Notes: generated by a model not told the origin, from the sequence alone. DNA of 64,000 nt from Nocardia sp. alder85J (GCF_020176955.2 NZ_JAIUCZ020000003.1:310001-374000); one strand, 5' to 3'; shown: positions 27,415 through 37,344, counted from the stretch's first letter. Numbers and translations are program-made.

Positions 27415-27431
27415 CGTTCAGCAGATGAACG
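27415..27431. promoter_or_regulatory. candidate IclR operator
   Basis: The inverted repeat CGTTCA-GCAGA-TGAACG sits in the 159-bp gap between the iclR-type gene and the CoA-transferase genes. IclR proteins bind short palindromes of this size. Binding here could repress the regulator itself and control the divergent operon. Confidence 0.5.
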
Positions 27432-27561
27432 CTTCGGCGGCGATCGGCCACTGGGCGAACGATCGGGCCGGACCGGCCGTGCAGGGGTTGATCAGGGCAC
27501 TTGGACGGTCTTCACTCTCTTCAGGGGGACGGAAGTGGTCACTGAGTGAACGGGTAGGTAT

Positions 27562-28307
<746 letters not shown>

Positions 28308-28311
<4 letters not shown>

Positions 28312-28955
28312 GCTGGTCACGTGAGGAAATGGCGGCCCGCGCGGCCGCCGAGATGGTCGACGGCGAGTACGTCAACCTGGGCATCGGGCTGCCGACGCTG
28401 ATCCCCAACCATCTGCCCGCGGGCGTGCGGGTGGTGCTGCACTCGGAGAACGGGATCCTGGGCACCGGCCCGTACCCGCATCCGGACGCGGTCGATCCGG
28501 ATCTGATCAACGCGGGCAAGGAGACCGTCACCGTCAATCCCGGTGCGACCTTCTTCGATTCGGCGTTGTCGTTCGGCATGATCCGCGGCGGGCACATCGA
28601 CACCGCCGTGCTGGGCGGGATGCAGGTCTCCCGCCACGGTGACCTCGCCAACTGGATGGTGCCCGGCAAGATGGTCAAGGGCATGGGCGGCGCCATGGAT
28701 CTGGTGCACGGCGCCCGGCGGGTCATCGTGGTCATGGAGCACACCGACCGCGACGGCCGGCCGAAGCTGGTCGACACGTGCTCGCTGCCGCTGACCGGGC
28801 GGGCCGTGGTGCAGCGCATCATCACCGATCTCGCGGTGGTGGACGTGCGCGACGGCACGCTGGTGCTGCGCGAACTGGCGCCGGAGGTCACCGTCGAACA
28901 GGTGATCGCCGCCACCGAACCGGAACTGCTGGTCGAACTCGCGACCGCAAGCTGA
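28308..28955 (+). CDS. 3-oxoacid CoA-transferase subunit B
   Basis: A 215-residue beta subunit, partner of the preceding gene. It carries the catalytic glutamate (Glu47) in [13 protein letters not shown] and the N-terminal [13 protein letters not shown] segment. It begins with a GTG overlapping the upstream stop. A 13-bp hairpin terminator follows, shared with the convergent exporter gene. Confidence 0.92.
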
Positions 28956-28959
28956 TCGC

Positions 28960-28991
28960 AATCCGGACCCGCCGATGCGCGGGTCCGGATT
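28960..28991. terminator. bidirectional hairpin between convergent genes
   Basis: A perfect 13-bp stem (AATCCGGACCCGC / GCGGGTCCGGATT) with a 6-base loop lies between the CoA-transferase operon and the convergent MFS gene, so it can end transcription from both sides. Confidence 0.78.
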
Positions 28992-29059
28992 CACCTCCGG
29001 GCGGCCGTCGACCCCGGATGCGGTGAGGCGCAGGCCCGCCGCAGTCGGTCTGTGACGGA

Positions 29060-30667
29060 TCAGTCCGCCAGGGTCGAAACCTCCTGCTCCGCCAACGCCG
29101 CGGACAACTCCGCCTCGGTCAGGGTCTCGGACACCTCCGCATCCGTCAGGATGGCCGACGACTCCGCATCCGTCAGGATGGCCGACGACTCCGCATCCGC
29201 CGACGCGGTGGACGGTCCCGGTTCCGCCGGGACGGCGTCGGTGCCGGGTTCCGCCGGGGCGGTCGAACGGTTCGGCAGCAGTACCGCCATCACGATCACC
29301 AGCACCGAGAGGGCGGCGGAGACGGCGAAGGCCAGCCGCATCCCGTTCAGGTCGGCGGTGGGCTGGTCGGTGCCGTGGGCGACCAGGGAGGTGGCGCGCG
29401 CCGACATGATGGTGACCACCAGGGCGGTGCCGAAGGCGGCGGCCACCTGCTGGAGGGTGCCCAGCATCGAACTCCCGTGCGAGTACAGGTGCTGCGGCAG
29501 CGCGCCCAGGCCCAGGGTGAACACCGGCGTGAAGGCGGCGGCCAGCGCCAGCATGAGCAGAATGTGCAGGCCCAGGATCTGCCAGTAGGGCGTGTGTAGC
29601 GAGATCTGCGTGAAACCGGCCAGCGCGGCGGTGATGCCGATGGTGCCCGGGATCACCAGCAGCCGGCCGCCGAAGCGGTCATAGATCCGGCCGATGGTCG
29701 GGCCGAGCACACCCATGGCCAATCCGCCCGGCATCACCAGCAATCCGGTCTGCAAGGGGCTGAGGTGACGCAGGTTCTGAAGGTACAGCGGCAGCAGGAT
29801 CATCGAGCCGAGCATCGCCATGAACGCCACCGACATCAGCACCAGCGACTTGGAGTACGTGGCGGACAACAGGATTCGCAGGTCCAGCAGCGGCGTCCCG
29901 GTGCGCTGGAGATGCAGCTGGCGCAGCACGAAGGCGGCGATCGCCAGCAGTCCGACGGCGACGATCACGATCGGCTCGACGACGCTGCCGGAGCCGAAGC
30001 GGCTCAGCCCGTACACCAGACCGCCGAAGCCCAGCGTCGCGAAAACCACACTGGACCAGTCGATATCGCCGGGCTGCGGCTCGTCCACGTTCTCCAGGCG
30101 GCGCAGGCCGAACACCATGACCGCACCGGCGATCGGCAGCACCAGCACGAAAAGCCAGCGCCACGAGGCGATTTGCAGCACCAGCCCGGAGATGACCGGG
30201 CCCATCGCGGGCGCCACCGAGATGGCCAGGGTGACGTTGCCCATCACCCGTCCGCGATCGTGCTCGCCCACCACGGTCATCAGCGTGGTCATCAGCAGCG
30301 GCATCATGACCGCGGTGCCACCGGCCTGCACGATGCGGCCGGCCAGCAGCACCGGGAACGACGGGGACACGGCGGCCAGCGCGGTACCGGCGAGGAAGAC
30401 GCACATCGCGATCGCGTAGGCCCGGCGGGTGGTGACCCGCTGCAGGAACCAGCCGGTCACCGGGATGATCGCGGCCATGGTGAGCATGAACGCGGTGGAC
30501 ACCCACTGCGCCGACCGCTCGGTGACGTGCAGATCGACCATCAGGCGCGGTATCGCGTTGACCATGATGGTCTCGTTCAGGATCACCACGAAGGTCGCCA
30601 GCACCAGCAAGCGGATGACGGTGGGCGTGCGTCTACTGCCGGTGGGGGCGGACGGAGCGGCGGGCAT
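29060..30667 (-). CDS. MFS multidrug exporter (DHA2, EmrB/QacA-like) with C-terminal nonapeptide repeats
   Basis: A 535-residue membrane transporter with about 14 hydrophobic segments. Motif A-like and motif C regions are visible (SVAPAMGPVISGLVL, WRWLFVLVLPIAG), as in proton-driven drug exporters. The ATG at 30667 is preceded by CCGGAGG; longer frames to 31003 have no family sequence. The last 60 residues are an acidic tail. In it a nine-residue unit AESSAILTD occurs twice identically (a 27-bp perfect DNA repeat), followed by diverged copies AEVSETLTE, AELSAALAE and QEVSTLAD. The tail is not part of the MFS fold. Confidence 0.9.
   Translation of the reverse strand: MPAAPSAPTGSRRTPTVIRLLVLATFVVILNETIMVNAIPRLMVDLHVTERSAQWVSTAFMLTMAAIIPVTGWFLQRVTTRRAYAIAMCVFLAGTALAAVSPSFPVLLAGRIVQAGGTAVMMPLLMTTLMTVVGEHDRGRVMGNVTLAISVAPAMGPVISGLVLQIASWRWLFVLVLPIAGAVMVFGLRRLENVDEPQPGDIDWSSVVFATLGFGGLVYGLSRFGSGSVVEPIVIVAVGLLAIAAFVLRQLHLQRTGTPLLDLRILLSATYSKSLVLMSVAFMAMLGSMILLPLYLQNLRHLSPLQTGLLVMPGGLAMGVLGPTIGRIYDRFGGRLLVIPGTIGITAALAGFTQISLHTPYWQILGLHILLMLALAAAFTPVFTLGLGALPQHLYSHGSSMLGTLQQVAAAFGTALVVTIMSARATSLVAHGTDQPTADLNGMRLAFAVSAALSVLVIVMAVLLPNRSTAPAEPGTDAVPAEPGPSTASADAESSAILTDAESSAILTDAEVSETLTEAELSAALAEQEVSTLAD
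29141..29194 (-). repeat. two identical 27-bp units in the exporter tail
   Basis: Two perfect head-to-tail 27-bp copies (29141-29167, 29168-29194) encode AESSAILTD twice. Diverged copies of the same nonapeptide follow toward the C-terminus of the MFS gene. Confidence 0.9.
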
Positions 30668-30978
30668 GGAACCTCCGGGGGAATCGGTGAGCAGGTCGCA
30701 TGTGGCTCGGCGCCGGGCCCGGCACCGATGCCGGGCGGCACTCGCCGCCACGCGGCAACCACACACCAGTTCGGACGGTAATGATCCGTTGAACTGATCG
30801 GTGACGCAAACAAATTTCCGGCCGACCGAAAACCGCTGATATGGATGCGGTGCAGTTGCGGCCGAAATCGGGGGATCACCCCGGCCGGAATCGGGGACCG
30901 GGCCCGGGAAAAAGAATCGGGGGAATATGCGGGAACCGGTCCGGAATACCCCCGGGCCCGGGATACTGCGAGCGGCTC
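30668..30978. other. intergenic region without a gene
   Basis: This 311-bp stretch lies between the secreted protein gene (upstream on the same strand) and the MFS gene. It contains several GGGCCCGGG-type self-complementary runs around 30898-30961 but no clear terminator with a unique stem, and no convincing gene. Confidence 0.5.
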
Positions 30979-31728
30979 CTAGTGGGGGGTGTTGTCCGCC
31001 CACTGGGTGGTGTTCGCCGGCGCCTGCAGCGTGTTGATCAGATCCATACCGGCCGCGATCAGCGCCGGGCCACCGACGACCAGGGTGCCGATGATGCCGC
31101 CGATCCCGGCGCCGGTGATGGCGGCCGGGATGCAGCCGACCCCGAAGAACGACAGCCCCAGAGCACAGCCCGCGATGGCGCCGACCACGACGCCTGCCGC
31201 GGTGCCGAGGAAGCCGCCGACCGCCGTAGCCAGGCCGAACTGGGTGGCGAACGCCTGCTCGGCCAACTGATTCTCCCGCGGGGAGGCGATGGGTGCGGCG
31301 TGCACCTCGACCGAGTCGACCTTGGTGCCCGCCGGCGCGGTGGCCTGCGGCGTCAGGGCCAGCACCGTGCCACCCTCACGGACCTCCGCCGCGACCGGGA
31401 TCGCGGTGCCCGCGACGGCCACCGCGGTCGGCAGCGTCATCACGGTGGTGCCGCTACCGTCGGCGATGTCGTAGGCGGATCCGTCCGGCGCCAGCCGGAA
31501 GGTGGCGCCGGTCAGCGTCGTGAGCACGGTGTGGTCCACCATCTTCACCGAATAGCGGATCGACCCCGGTGCGTCCGGGCCCGGTACCGGCGTGCCGGCC
31601 ACGGTCGGTACGACCGTGGCCGGTTCGGTGGCCGGATCCGGTGCGGCAGTGGCGATTCCAGCCCCCACTGCGCCCACGGCCACGGCCACGGCCACGATCG
31701 GCGCGCCGATCCATGCGCGAATGTTCAT
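30979..31728 (-). CDS. secreted glycine-zipper protein (family member 1)
   Basis: A 249-residue exported protein. An N-terminal signal peptide (hydrophobic to about residue 28, ending GIATAAPDP) is followed by a beta-rich domain beginning SIRYSVKMVDHTVLTTL. The C-terminal 90 residues are a glycine-zipper region with spaced GxxxG patterns and two Cys (AIAGCALGLSFFGVGC). It is clearly homologous to the protein at 56525-57373 (both contain RYS-K-VD, GLATAVGG-or-like and GTL/GTI-GGP-LIA) and shares architecture with the three tandem genes at 52-55 kb. The function is unknown; glycine zippers often insert into or oligomerise in membranes. Confidence 0.82.
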   Translation of the reverse strand: MNIRAWIGAPIVAVAVAVGAVGAGIATAAPDPATEPATVVPTVAGTPVPGPDAPGSIRYSVKMVDHTVLTTLTGATFRLAPDGSAYDIADGSGTTVMTLPTAVAVAGTAIPVAAEVREGGTVLALTPQATAPAGTKVDSVEVHAAPIASPRENQLAEQAFATQFGLATAVGGFLGTAAGVVVGAIAGCALGLSFFGVGCIPAAITGAGIGGIIGTLVVGGPALIAAGMDLINTLQAPANTTQWADNTPH

Positions 31729-32067
31729 GTCCCTCTTTCCCTAACACCAGCGACGCGACAGCGTCACCCCCGGTGGTATCCGAAACCCGATATCGATATC
31801 GCACGGCCGCACAGGAGCGCAACATCATGGCCGATTCGCGGCGGTCTACTACCCCGATCCGCCACGAACATCGGAAGATGCTGCCGGGCAGAGCCTTTCA
31901 TGTCCTCCCGGCCCTTCGAGCCCTCCAGCCCGAGCCTGCAACCCCGCGTGCAGACTCATCTCATACACAGCGACGACCGCGGCCGAGCATATCGAAAGCA
32001 ACCTCCGCGCCACAATGAATTCCAGCAAGTTCCGATCGAATTCTCAGGCGTACACCGGATTCGACGA
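31729..32067. other. intergenic region, promoter of the secreted protein gene
   Basis: A 339-bp gap holding the promoter of the leftward secreted protein gene and the 3' side of the serine hydrolase operon. A repeated GATATC (around 31789-31800) is present. I see no gene and no strong hairpin. Confidence 0.5.
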
Positions 32068-33321
32068 TCACCAGCGAAAGGCCCCGCCGATCGGTTCACG
32101 CACAGCGAACACATCGGCGATCTGCGCACACAATTGCCAGGGCCGGGCGCCGTCCAGCGTCGCCTTCCCACTGGTCAGAATCGCGCCGGACAATCCGCGG
32201 GCCGGATCGGCCCAGCCGTACTGGGTGGTGAGGCCGCTGCGGCCGAAGTGGGAACCGGTGTCGCGCCCGAACTTCGAACGCCGCGCGCCGCCCAGCTCGA
32301 ACCCCGCCCGGCTCACCCGCCCGGCAACTCCCGGCAACCACGGCGCCGGCGCCACGGCGGCCCGCAGGGTGTCCGGCCGGACGATCCGCACGCCGTCCAA
32401 TTCGCCGCCGCGCGCGAGTATTTCGTAGAAACGCGACAATTCGAAAGCGGTGGTGACCAGATTGCCCGAAGGCAGTTCCGCGGTCAGGAACGCCGCCGAC
32501 GCGGTGTTCGACACCCGGCCCATGCCACCGCCGAGCGCCTTGCGGGCCAGGAACTTGTAGGTCCGCGACGGTCCCGGGCCGATCGGCACGCTGGGGATCA
32601 CCCGATCGACGTCCGCGGCGTCCACCCCGAAGTTGGTCCAGCGGAAGCCGAGCGGACGCAGCACCTGCTCGGCGAGATGCTCGCGCATCCGCCGGCCGGT
32701 GGCCCGCTGCACCAGCAGGCGCAGGATCAGTCCGCCGGTCATCGCGTGGTACACCCGGAAGCGCCGCCGCGGCCAGGCCGGCCGCAGCTCGGTCAGCGCC
32801 CGCAGGGCGAGTTCCTCGTCCACCACCAGCTGCGAACCGCGATACGGACCGGTCACGAACGGCACGCCCGCCGCATGCGCCAGTACGTCGCCGATCGTGA
32901 TGTCCTGTTTGCCGTGTGCCGCGAACTCCGGAACGTACCGGCACACCCGGTCGTCCCAGCTGAACGCGCCCTGCTCGATCAGCATCACGATCAGCGTCGC
33001 CGCCACACCCTTCGCGGTGGAGAATCCGCAGAACGGCATCTCCGTGGTGACCGGTACCCGGACCGCGTCCGGACCGTCGGCGGGCGCGTTGCCCCAGCCG
33101 TGCCCGATCGCCCGGTTCAGCACCAGCCGGCCGTCGCGGCGCAGGCAGATCTGGATCGCGGGCGTGGTGCCCAGCCGGTACCAGTCGCACACCGAATCCC
33201 ACACCGCCTCGACCGCGGCGGGATCGACCCCGGCCGCGGCCGGATCGTCCTCGGGCCCGACACAGGTCACCGCGTCCAGATCCGCGCCGACCTCGACCAG
33301 CGCGACCATCGGCTCACTCAT
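32068..33321 (-). CDS. serine hydrolase, beta-lactamase/esterase EstB-like
   Basis: A 417-residue member of the class C beta-lactamase/penicillin-binding-protein-like serine hydrolases. The SxxK nucleophile motif is STAK (Ser101-Lys104), and a Tyr (YHAMTGG) stands in the expected YxN position. No signal peptide is visible, so it is probably a cytoplasmic esterase or lactone hydrolase rather than a true beta-lactamase. The ATG at 33321 overlaps the upstream MFS stop by 8 bp; an ATG at 33333 is an alternative. It is the last gene of a leftward operon. Confidence 0.84.
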   Translation of the reverse strand: MSEPMVALVEVGADLDAVTCVGPEDDPAAAGVDPAAVEAVWDSVCDWYRLGTTPAIQICLRRDGRLVLNRAIGHGWGNAPADGPDAVRVPVTTEMPFCGFSTAKGVAATLIVMLIEQGAFSWDDRVCRYVPEFAAHGKQDITIGDVLAHAAGVPFVTGPYRGSQLVVDEELALRALTELRPAWPRRRFRVYHAMTGGLILRLLVQRATGRRMREHLAEQVLRPLGFRWTNFGVDAADVDRVIPSVPIGPGPSRTYKFLARKALGGGMGRVSNTASAAFLTAELPSGNLVTTAFELSRFYEILARGGELDGVRIVRPDTLRAAVAPAPWLPGVAGRVSRAGFELGGARRSKFGRDTGSHFGRSGLTTQYGWADPARGLSGAILTSGKATLDGARPWQLCAQIADVFAVREPIGGAFRW

Positions 33322-34900
33322 TGGGCCCAGCATACGGCGCGAGCTTCGCCCGTTTCGTCCGCCACGCGAACAGCCCCCACAGTGCCAGGCCCAGAGCCGT
33401 GGCGGCAGTACCGATTTCGCACACCAGGGGCCAGCCGCCGGACTGGTAGGCCAGGCCCGCGGTGACCGAGCCGAGCACGCCGCCGAGGAAGTAGGTCACC
33501 ATGTACGCGGTGGTGAGCCGGCTGCGCGCGGCCGGGTCGAGGGCGTAGACGGCGGTCTGATTGGACAGCTGTACCCCCTGCACGCCGAAGTCGAACACCA
33601 GCAGCGCCGCGATCAGGGCGACGACGGAGTGCCCGCCCCAGGCCAGCAGCCCCCAGCTCAGCAGCAGCACCACCCAGACCGCGGTGGTCACCGCCGGTAA
33701 CCGGCCGCGATCGGCGAACCGGCCGACCACCGGCGCCCCGAGCGCCCCCGCGACCCCGGCCAGGCCGAACAGCCCGATCGCGAACTCGTCGTAGTGGTAC
33801 CCGCTGCCGTGCACCCCGGCCAGCAGGAACGCGATCGAACTCCAGACCCCCGAGAAGCAGGCCATGGACAGGAACCCCAGCGCCATCCGGTGCCGCAGCA
33901 CGGCGTGGGTGCGGATCAGCGCCGGGATCGAGGCCAGCACCTCCGGATAGCGCTCCCCCGCCGCCGCCCGGCCGGTAGCCGGGACCAGCAGATACAGGCT
34001 CGCGGCCGCGACCAGTTCGGCGATCCCGCCGGCCAGCAGCATGACCCGCCACCCGGCCACCTGCGCGACGGCGCCGGACACCACCCGCGACAGCAGGATG
34101 CCCAGCAGCAGCCCGCTCATCACGGTGCCGACGATCTGCCCGCGGCGGTGCGGTGGCGCCAGCGCCGACGACCACGGCACCACGATCTGCGCGGCCGAGG
34201 CCGTCACACCGGTGATCAGCATGCTCACCAGCAATACCGCGAAATTCGGCGCCGCCGCCGAAATCCCCAGCGCCACAGCCGAACCCATGAGTAGCACGGG
34301 GACCAGTCGCCGCCGCTCCAGGAAGTCGCCGAGCGGCACCAGCAATGCCAGCCCGCACAGGTAACCGACCTGCGCGGCGCTGATCAGCAATGCCGCGGTG
34401 GCTGTCGACAACCGCAGATCGCTCGCGACCCGGTGCAGCAGCGGTTGCAGGTAGTACAGACCGGCCACCGCCGTACCGGCGGTGACGGCGAACAGCAGTA
34501 CCCGTGCGCGAGTCAGCGATCCCGGATCGTCGGCAGCGTACGGATCGGCCGGGTAGTCCGCACAGTCCGGGCTGATCTCATCGTCCGGATCAGTGTGAGC
34601 GACGGGGCCGTCGGAGCCCGGGTGACCACCCGGAGCGGCGGGGGTATCCGAAACCCGGCGGCCGTCCCCGCCTGCGCCGCCGCCGGCGCCCGATTCGACC
34701 GGGCGCAGGCCGTCACCACGGGCACCGGGCGCGCCAGGGCCGGTGCAGCCGTGGGCCGGACCGTCCAGGTCACCGTGGCGTTCGGGAGTTCCGGGCGCCC
34801 GCCCGGCGCCGGAGGCCCTCGGATCGTTCAGGATCCCGACATCACCCGTAGCGCCGACCCCGCCGGGAAGGTCGGAGGTGTCGCAGGTCGAACTGGTCAT
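33314..34900 (-). CDS. MFS transporter with long disordered N-terminal extension
   Basis: A 528-residue major facilitator protein with about 12 hydrophobic segments starting near residue 130 (RARVLLFAVTAGTAVAGLYY). Visible are the loop LVPLGDFLERRR and FADRGRLPAVTTAVW. Sequence order resembles small-molecule efflux permeases (YgaY/Bcr-like). The first 120 residues are Gly/Pro/Asp-rich and probably disordered, which is unusual; no later in-frame ATG or GTG was found before the first membrane helix, so the extension may be real. The start at 34900 is uncertain. It is coupled to the serine hydrolase downstream. Confidence 0.75.
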   Translation of the reverse strand: MTSSTCDTSDLPGGVGATGDVGILNDPRASGAGRAPGTPERHGDLDGPAHGCTGPGAPGARGDGLRPVESGAGGGAGGDGRRVSDTPAAPGGHPGSDGPVAHTDPDDEISPDCADYPADPYAADDPGSLTRARVLLFAVTAGTAVAGLYYLQPLLHRVASDLRLSTATAALLISAAQVGYLCGLALLVPLGDFLERRRLVPVLLMGSAVALGISAAAPNFAVLLVSMLITGVTASAAQIVVPWSSALAPPHRRGQIVGTVMSGLLLGILLSRVVSGAVAQVAGWRVMLLAGGIAELVAAASLYLLVPATGRAAAGERYPEVLASIPALIRTHAVLRHRMALGFLSMACFSGVWSSIAFLLAGVHGSGYHYDEFAIGLFGLAGVAGALGAPVVGRFADRGRLPAVTTAVWVVLLLSWGLLAWGGHSVVALIAALLVFDFGVQGVQLSNQTAVYALDPAARSRLTTAYMVTYFLGGVLGSVTAGLAYQSGGWPLVCEIGTAATALGLALWGLFAWRTKRAKLAPYAGPNE

Positions 34901-34948
34901 TCGACCATCGTCCACGCGTCCGTGGTGGCGGCCCACACCGAGCCCGGT

Positions 34949-35779
34949 TCAGTCCTTACGGCCGACGCCCGCCCAGTACCAGGCGCTGTCCTCGGCGAGG
35001 GTGGCGGTCGGGCCGGCGGGGGCCTCCGGGCGCCAGGCGACCACCGGCACCACACCGGGCTCGACCAGGGTGGTGCCGGTGAACAGGGCGGTCGTCTCCG
35101 CCCGGCTGCGGGGTACGAAGGGGATGCCCGAGGATTCGGCGGCGGCGGCCACGCCGGCCATCGCCTTGGCGTCGAAGTCCGCGGTGGGGTGGGTGATCAC
35201 CAGGTGGCTGCCGGGCGGGGCCGCGTCCAGCAGGGTGGCGATGATCTCGCCCGGACGGTGGGTGTCGCGGAAGTACATCATGATCGCCACCAGCATGATC
35301 GCGATCGGCTCGGTGCCGCCCAGAGTCGCGGCGAGGGCCGGGTGGTCCAGGATGGACCGCGGATCGTGCAGGTCGGCGTAGAGGAAGTCGGTGCGGCCGC
35401 TCGGGGCGCCGGACATCAGCGCGCGGGCGTGCGCGAGCACGATCGGGTCCTTGTCGACGTACACCACCCGCGCGGCCGGGTCGAGCGCCTGCGCGACCTC
35501 ATGGGTGTTGCCCGCGGTCGGGATGCCGGTGCCGATGTCGAGGAACCGGGTGATGCCCGCCTCGGCGACGAGGTACCGCACCGCCCGCCCGAGGAAGGCC
35601 CGGTTGGCCCGGGCCATCGTCTTGATGGTCGGGACGTGCGTGGCGATGGTGTCGCCGAGCGCGCGGTCCGCCGGATAGTTGTCCCGGCCGCCGAGCCAGT
35701 AGTCGTAGACGCGGGCCTCGTGCGGCACGCTGACATCGATCTCGGTCGGCAGTTCGGTTCCGGCGACACGGTCGGACAT
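34949..35779 (-). CDS. SAM-dependent methyltransferase (DUF574/Methyltransf_19)
   Basis: A 276-residue SAM methyltransferase of the actinobacterial DUF574 family, recognised by ARVYDYWLGGRDNYPADR at the N-terminus, the SAM loop FLDIGTGIPTAGNTHE, and VVYVDKDPIVLAHARAL. The substrate is unknown; members are frequent near regulators and secondary metabolite genes. AGGGGGG precedes the ATG. It lies 30 bp after the XRE regulator gene and 48 bp before the MFS gene, so it is probably in the same operon. Confidence 0.9.
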   Translation of the reverse strand: MSDRVAGTELPTEIDVSVPHEARVYDYWLGGRDNYPADRALGDTIATHVPTIKTMARANRAFLGRAVRYLVAEAGITRFLDIGTGIPTAGNTHEVAQALDPAARVVYVDKDPIVLAHARALMSGAPSGRTDFLYADLHDPRSILDHPALAATLGGTEPIAIMLVAIMMYFRDTHRPGEIIATLLDAAPPGSHLVITHPTADFDAKAMAGVAAAAESSGIPFVPRSRAETTALFTGTTLVEPGVVPVVAWRPEAPAGPTATLAEDSAWYWAGVGRKD

Positions 35780-35809
35780 CTGTTTCCCCCCTTGGTGTTT
35801 CGTGTCCGG

Positions 35810-36703
35810 TCAGCCGAGGATCGCGGCTATCCGGTCGATGGTCTGCTCGGGCGCGCCCGCCACCACCGAGAGCCGATCCCAGATCTCCCGGTAGGCGTCG
35901 AGATCGCTTCTGCGGTCCAGGAACTGGGTGCCGGTGGCGTGGTGCAGATGGACCAGGTCACCGAGATCCGCGGCCCCGAACCGCAGCATGGTGAACGGTA
36001 CGGCGCTGATCGCGGGCCCGCCGCGATGGTCGGGCACGACCTGCACGGTGACGTTGGGCCGCAACGCCGCCCGGGCCAGATACTCCAACTGCGCCCGCCA
36101 CACCGCGGTGCCGCCGAGCGGGCGGCGCAGCGCGGCCTCCTCGATCACCACCCACAGTCGTGGCGCGTCGGCGCGGGTGAGCAGCCGCTGCCGCCGGATG
36201 AGCACCTCGACCCGCCGTTGCAGCTCCAGCGTGGACCCCTGCTGGGCCACTGCCAGCACCGCCTGCGCGTAGGCCGCGGTCTGCAACAGCGGCGGCAGCA
36301 CGCCCGGGGCGTAGCTGCGGATCAGCGCGGCCGCGTCCTCGAGCGTGAAGTAGGTGTCCCAGCGCTGGGTGGGCGAGCCCATCTCGGCCTGCCAGTGCCC
36401 GGCCGCATTGGCCCGCCGGGCCAGATCCAGGTAGTCGCCACGCCGCTGCGGATCGCTGACACCGTAGACGGTGAGCAGATCCTCCACATCGCGGTTGCGG
36501 AAACCGACCCGGCCCGCCTCCATCCGGCTGATCTTGGAATGCGAGGCCCGGATCGCGTTACCGGCCACGTCGCCGCTGATCCCCGCGGCTTCTCGTAACC
36601 GTCGCAATCGAGCACCGAGAATCACGCGCAGCAGTCTCGGATCGACCCCCGGCTCACCACCGTGGTCCCCGCTACTGCCCTCGACGACGCTGCTTTCGAT
36701 CAT
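35810..36703 (-). CDS. XRE-family regulator with DUF5753-like C-terminal domain
   Basis: A 297-residue transcriptional regulator. An N-terminal XRE helix-turn-helix (about residues 25-80, with SHSKISRMEAGR as recognition helix) is followed by the DUF5753 domain typical of actinobacterial Scr1-like regulators (LIRSYAPGVLPPLLQTAAYAQAV). The ATG at 36703 has a near-perfect AGGAGG box five bases upstream; a longer frame from 36748 is therefore unlikely. It is divergent from a 72-residue gene, and such regulators often control a small partner gene next to them. Confidence 0.9.
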   Translation of the reverse strand: MIESSVVEGSSGDHGGEPGVDPRLLRVILGARLRRLREAAGISGDVAGNAIRASHSKISRMEAGRVGFRNRDVEDLLTVYGVSDPQRRGDYLDLARRANAAGHWQAEMGSPTQRWDTYFTLEDAAALIRSYAPGVLPPLLQTAAYAQAVLAVAQQGSTLELQRRVEVLIRRQRLLTRADAPRLWVVIEEAALRRPLGGTAVWRAQLEYLARAALRPNVTVQVVPDHRGGPAISAVPFTMLRFGAADLGDLVHLHHATGTQFLDRRSDLDAYREIWDRLSVVAGAPEQTIDRIAAILG

Positions 36704-36777
36704 CAACCCTCCTGCCGACCCACCGGGTCGCGGGTTCGAGTGTGCCACAACAGTTCTGCTCCGGCAGCGGATCGGCC

Positions 36778-36860
36778 TGCACGTGCCGATGCACGTGCAA
36801 CGGCGTTATACTGCGAGCGGGGAAATTGCCCGGGAATGTCTCTGAGACATGTCTCTGAGA
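36778..36860. promoter_or_regulatory. candidate promoter with paired repeats between regulator and small gene
   Basis: Two GCACGTGC palindromes (in 36778-36786 and 36790-36799) are spaced 12 bp apart. They lie just upstream of a TATACT -10 element at 36807-36812. Downstream, TGTCTCTGAGA occurs twice (36837 and 36850, 13 bp apart), the first copy forming the palindrome TGTCTC-T-GAGACA. The arrangement suggests a regulated promoter for the rightward small gene, with the XRE protein as likely ligand. Confidence 0.55.
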
Positions 36861-36868
36861 GGAGCACG

Positions 36869-37087
36869 GTGGCACACGCCATCACCGGCACCCGCCACGG
36901 CGGGCGGGCACCCGGTGACCGCATCGGTATAGCAGACGTCGCCGCGGCATACGGTGTCGAGGCGGTACAGCGCCGCCTCGACCAATTGCGCGCGACCGGC
37001 CAGTGGTTCGCCGTCCAGGCGATCGAACAGGAACTGGCCGCCGCGGGCCTCGGCGCACCACCTGCGGAGTTACGCGACTCGGCCTGA
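36869..37087 (+). CDS. small hypothetical protein, 72 aa
   Basis: A 72-residue protein starting at a GTG preceded by GAGAGGAG. The second half is a predicted helix pair (GVEAVQRRLDQLRATGQWFAVQAIEQELAAAGLG), with Trp and regular hydrophobic spacing. It resembles no family I can name, and is not the usual DUF397 partner of Scr1-type regulators, though it occupies the same genomic position. The divergent promoter carries several repeats, so it is probably controlled by the adjacent XRE regulator. Confidence 0.65.
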   Translation: MAHAITGTRHGGRAPGDRIGIADVAAAYGVEAVQRRLDQLRATGQWFAVQAIEQELAAAGLGAPPAELRDSA

Positions 37088-37344
37088 ACTTTCGTTCACA
37101 TCGACCCGGTGGCGGGTTCATCACGCACCCGCCACCCACGGCCGGAATCCGGGCGGGCCGGAACATGTTGTTCCGCAATGACTTCCACCGACAAGTGCCG
37201 GGAACCATTTGTAAGTAAACATTCACATCCGAGGACACCGGCGGGTATCATGACCGGCAGGCGGAGTGCCTGCGCTCCCCCCGCCGTCAGCCGACCGTGG
37301 CGGTGTCGGGCCGTCGGCGGTTCCCTTCGGGCAACGGAGCTCCC

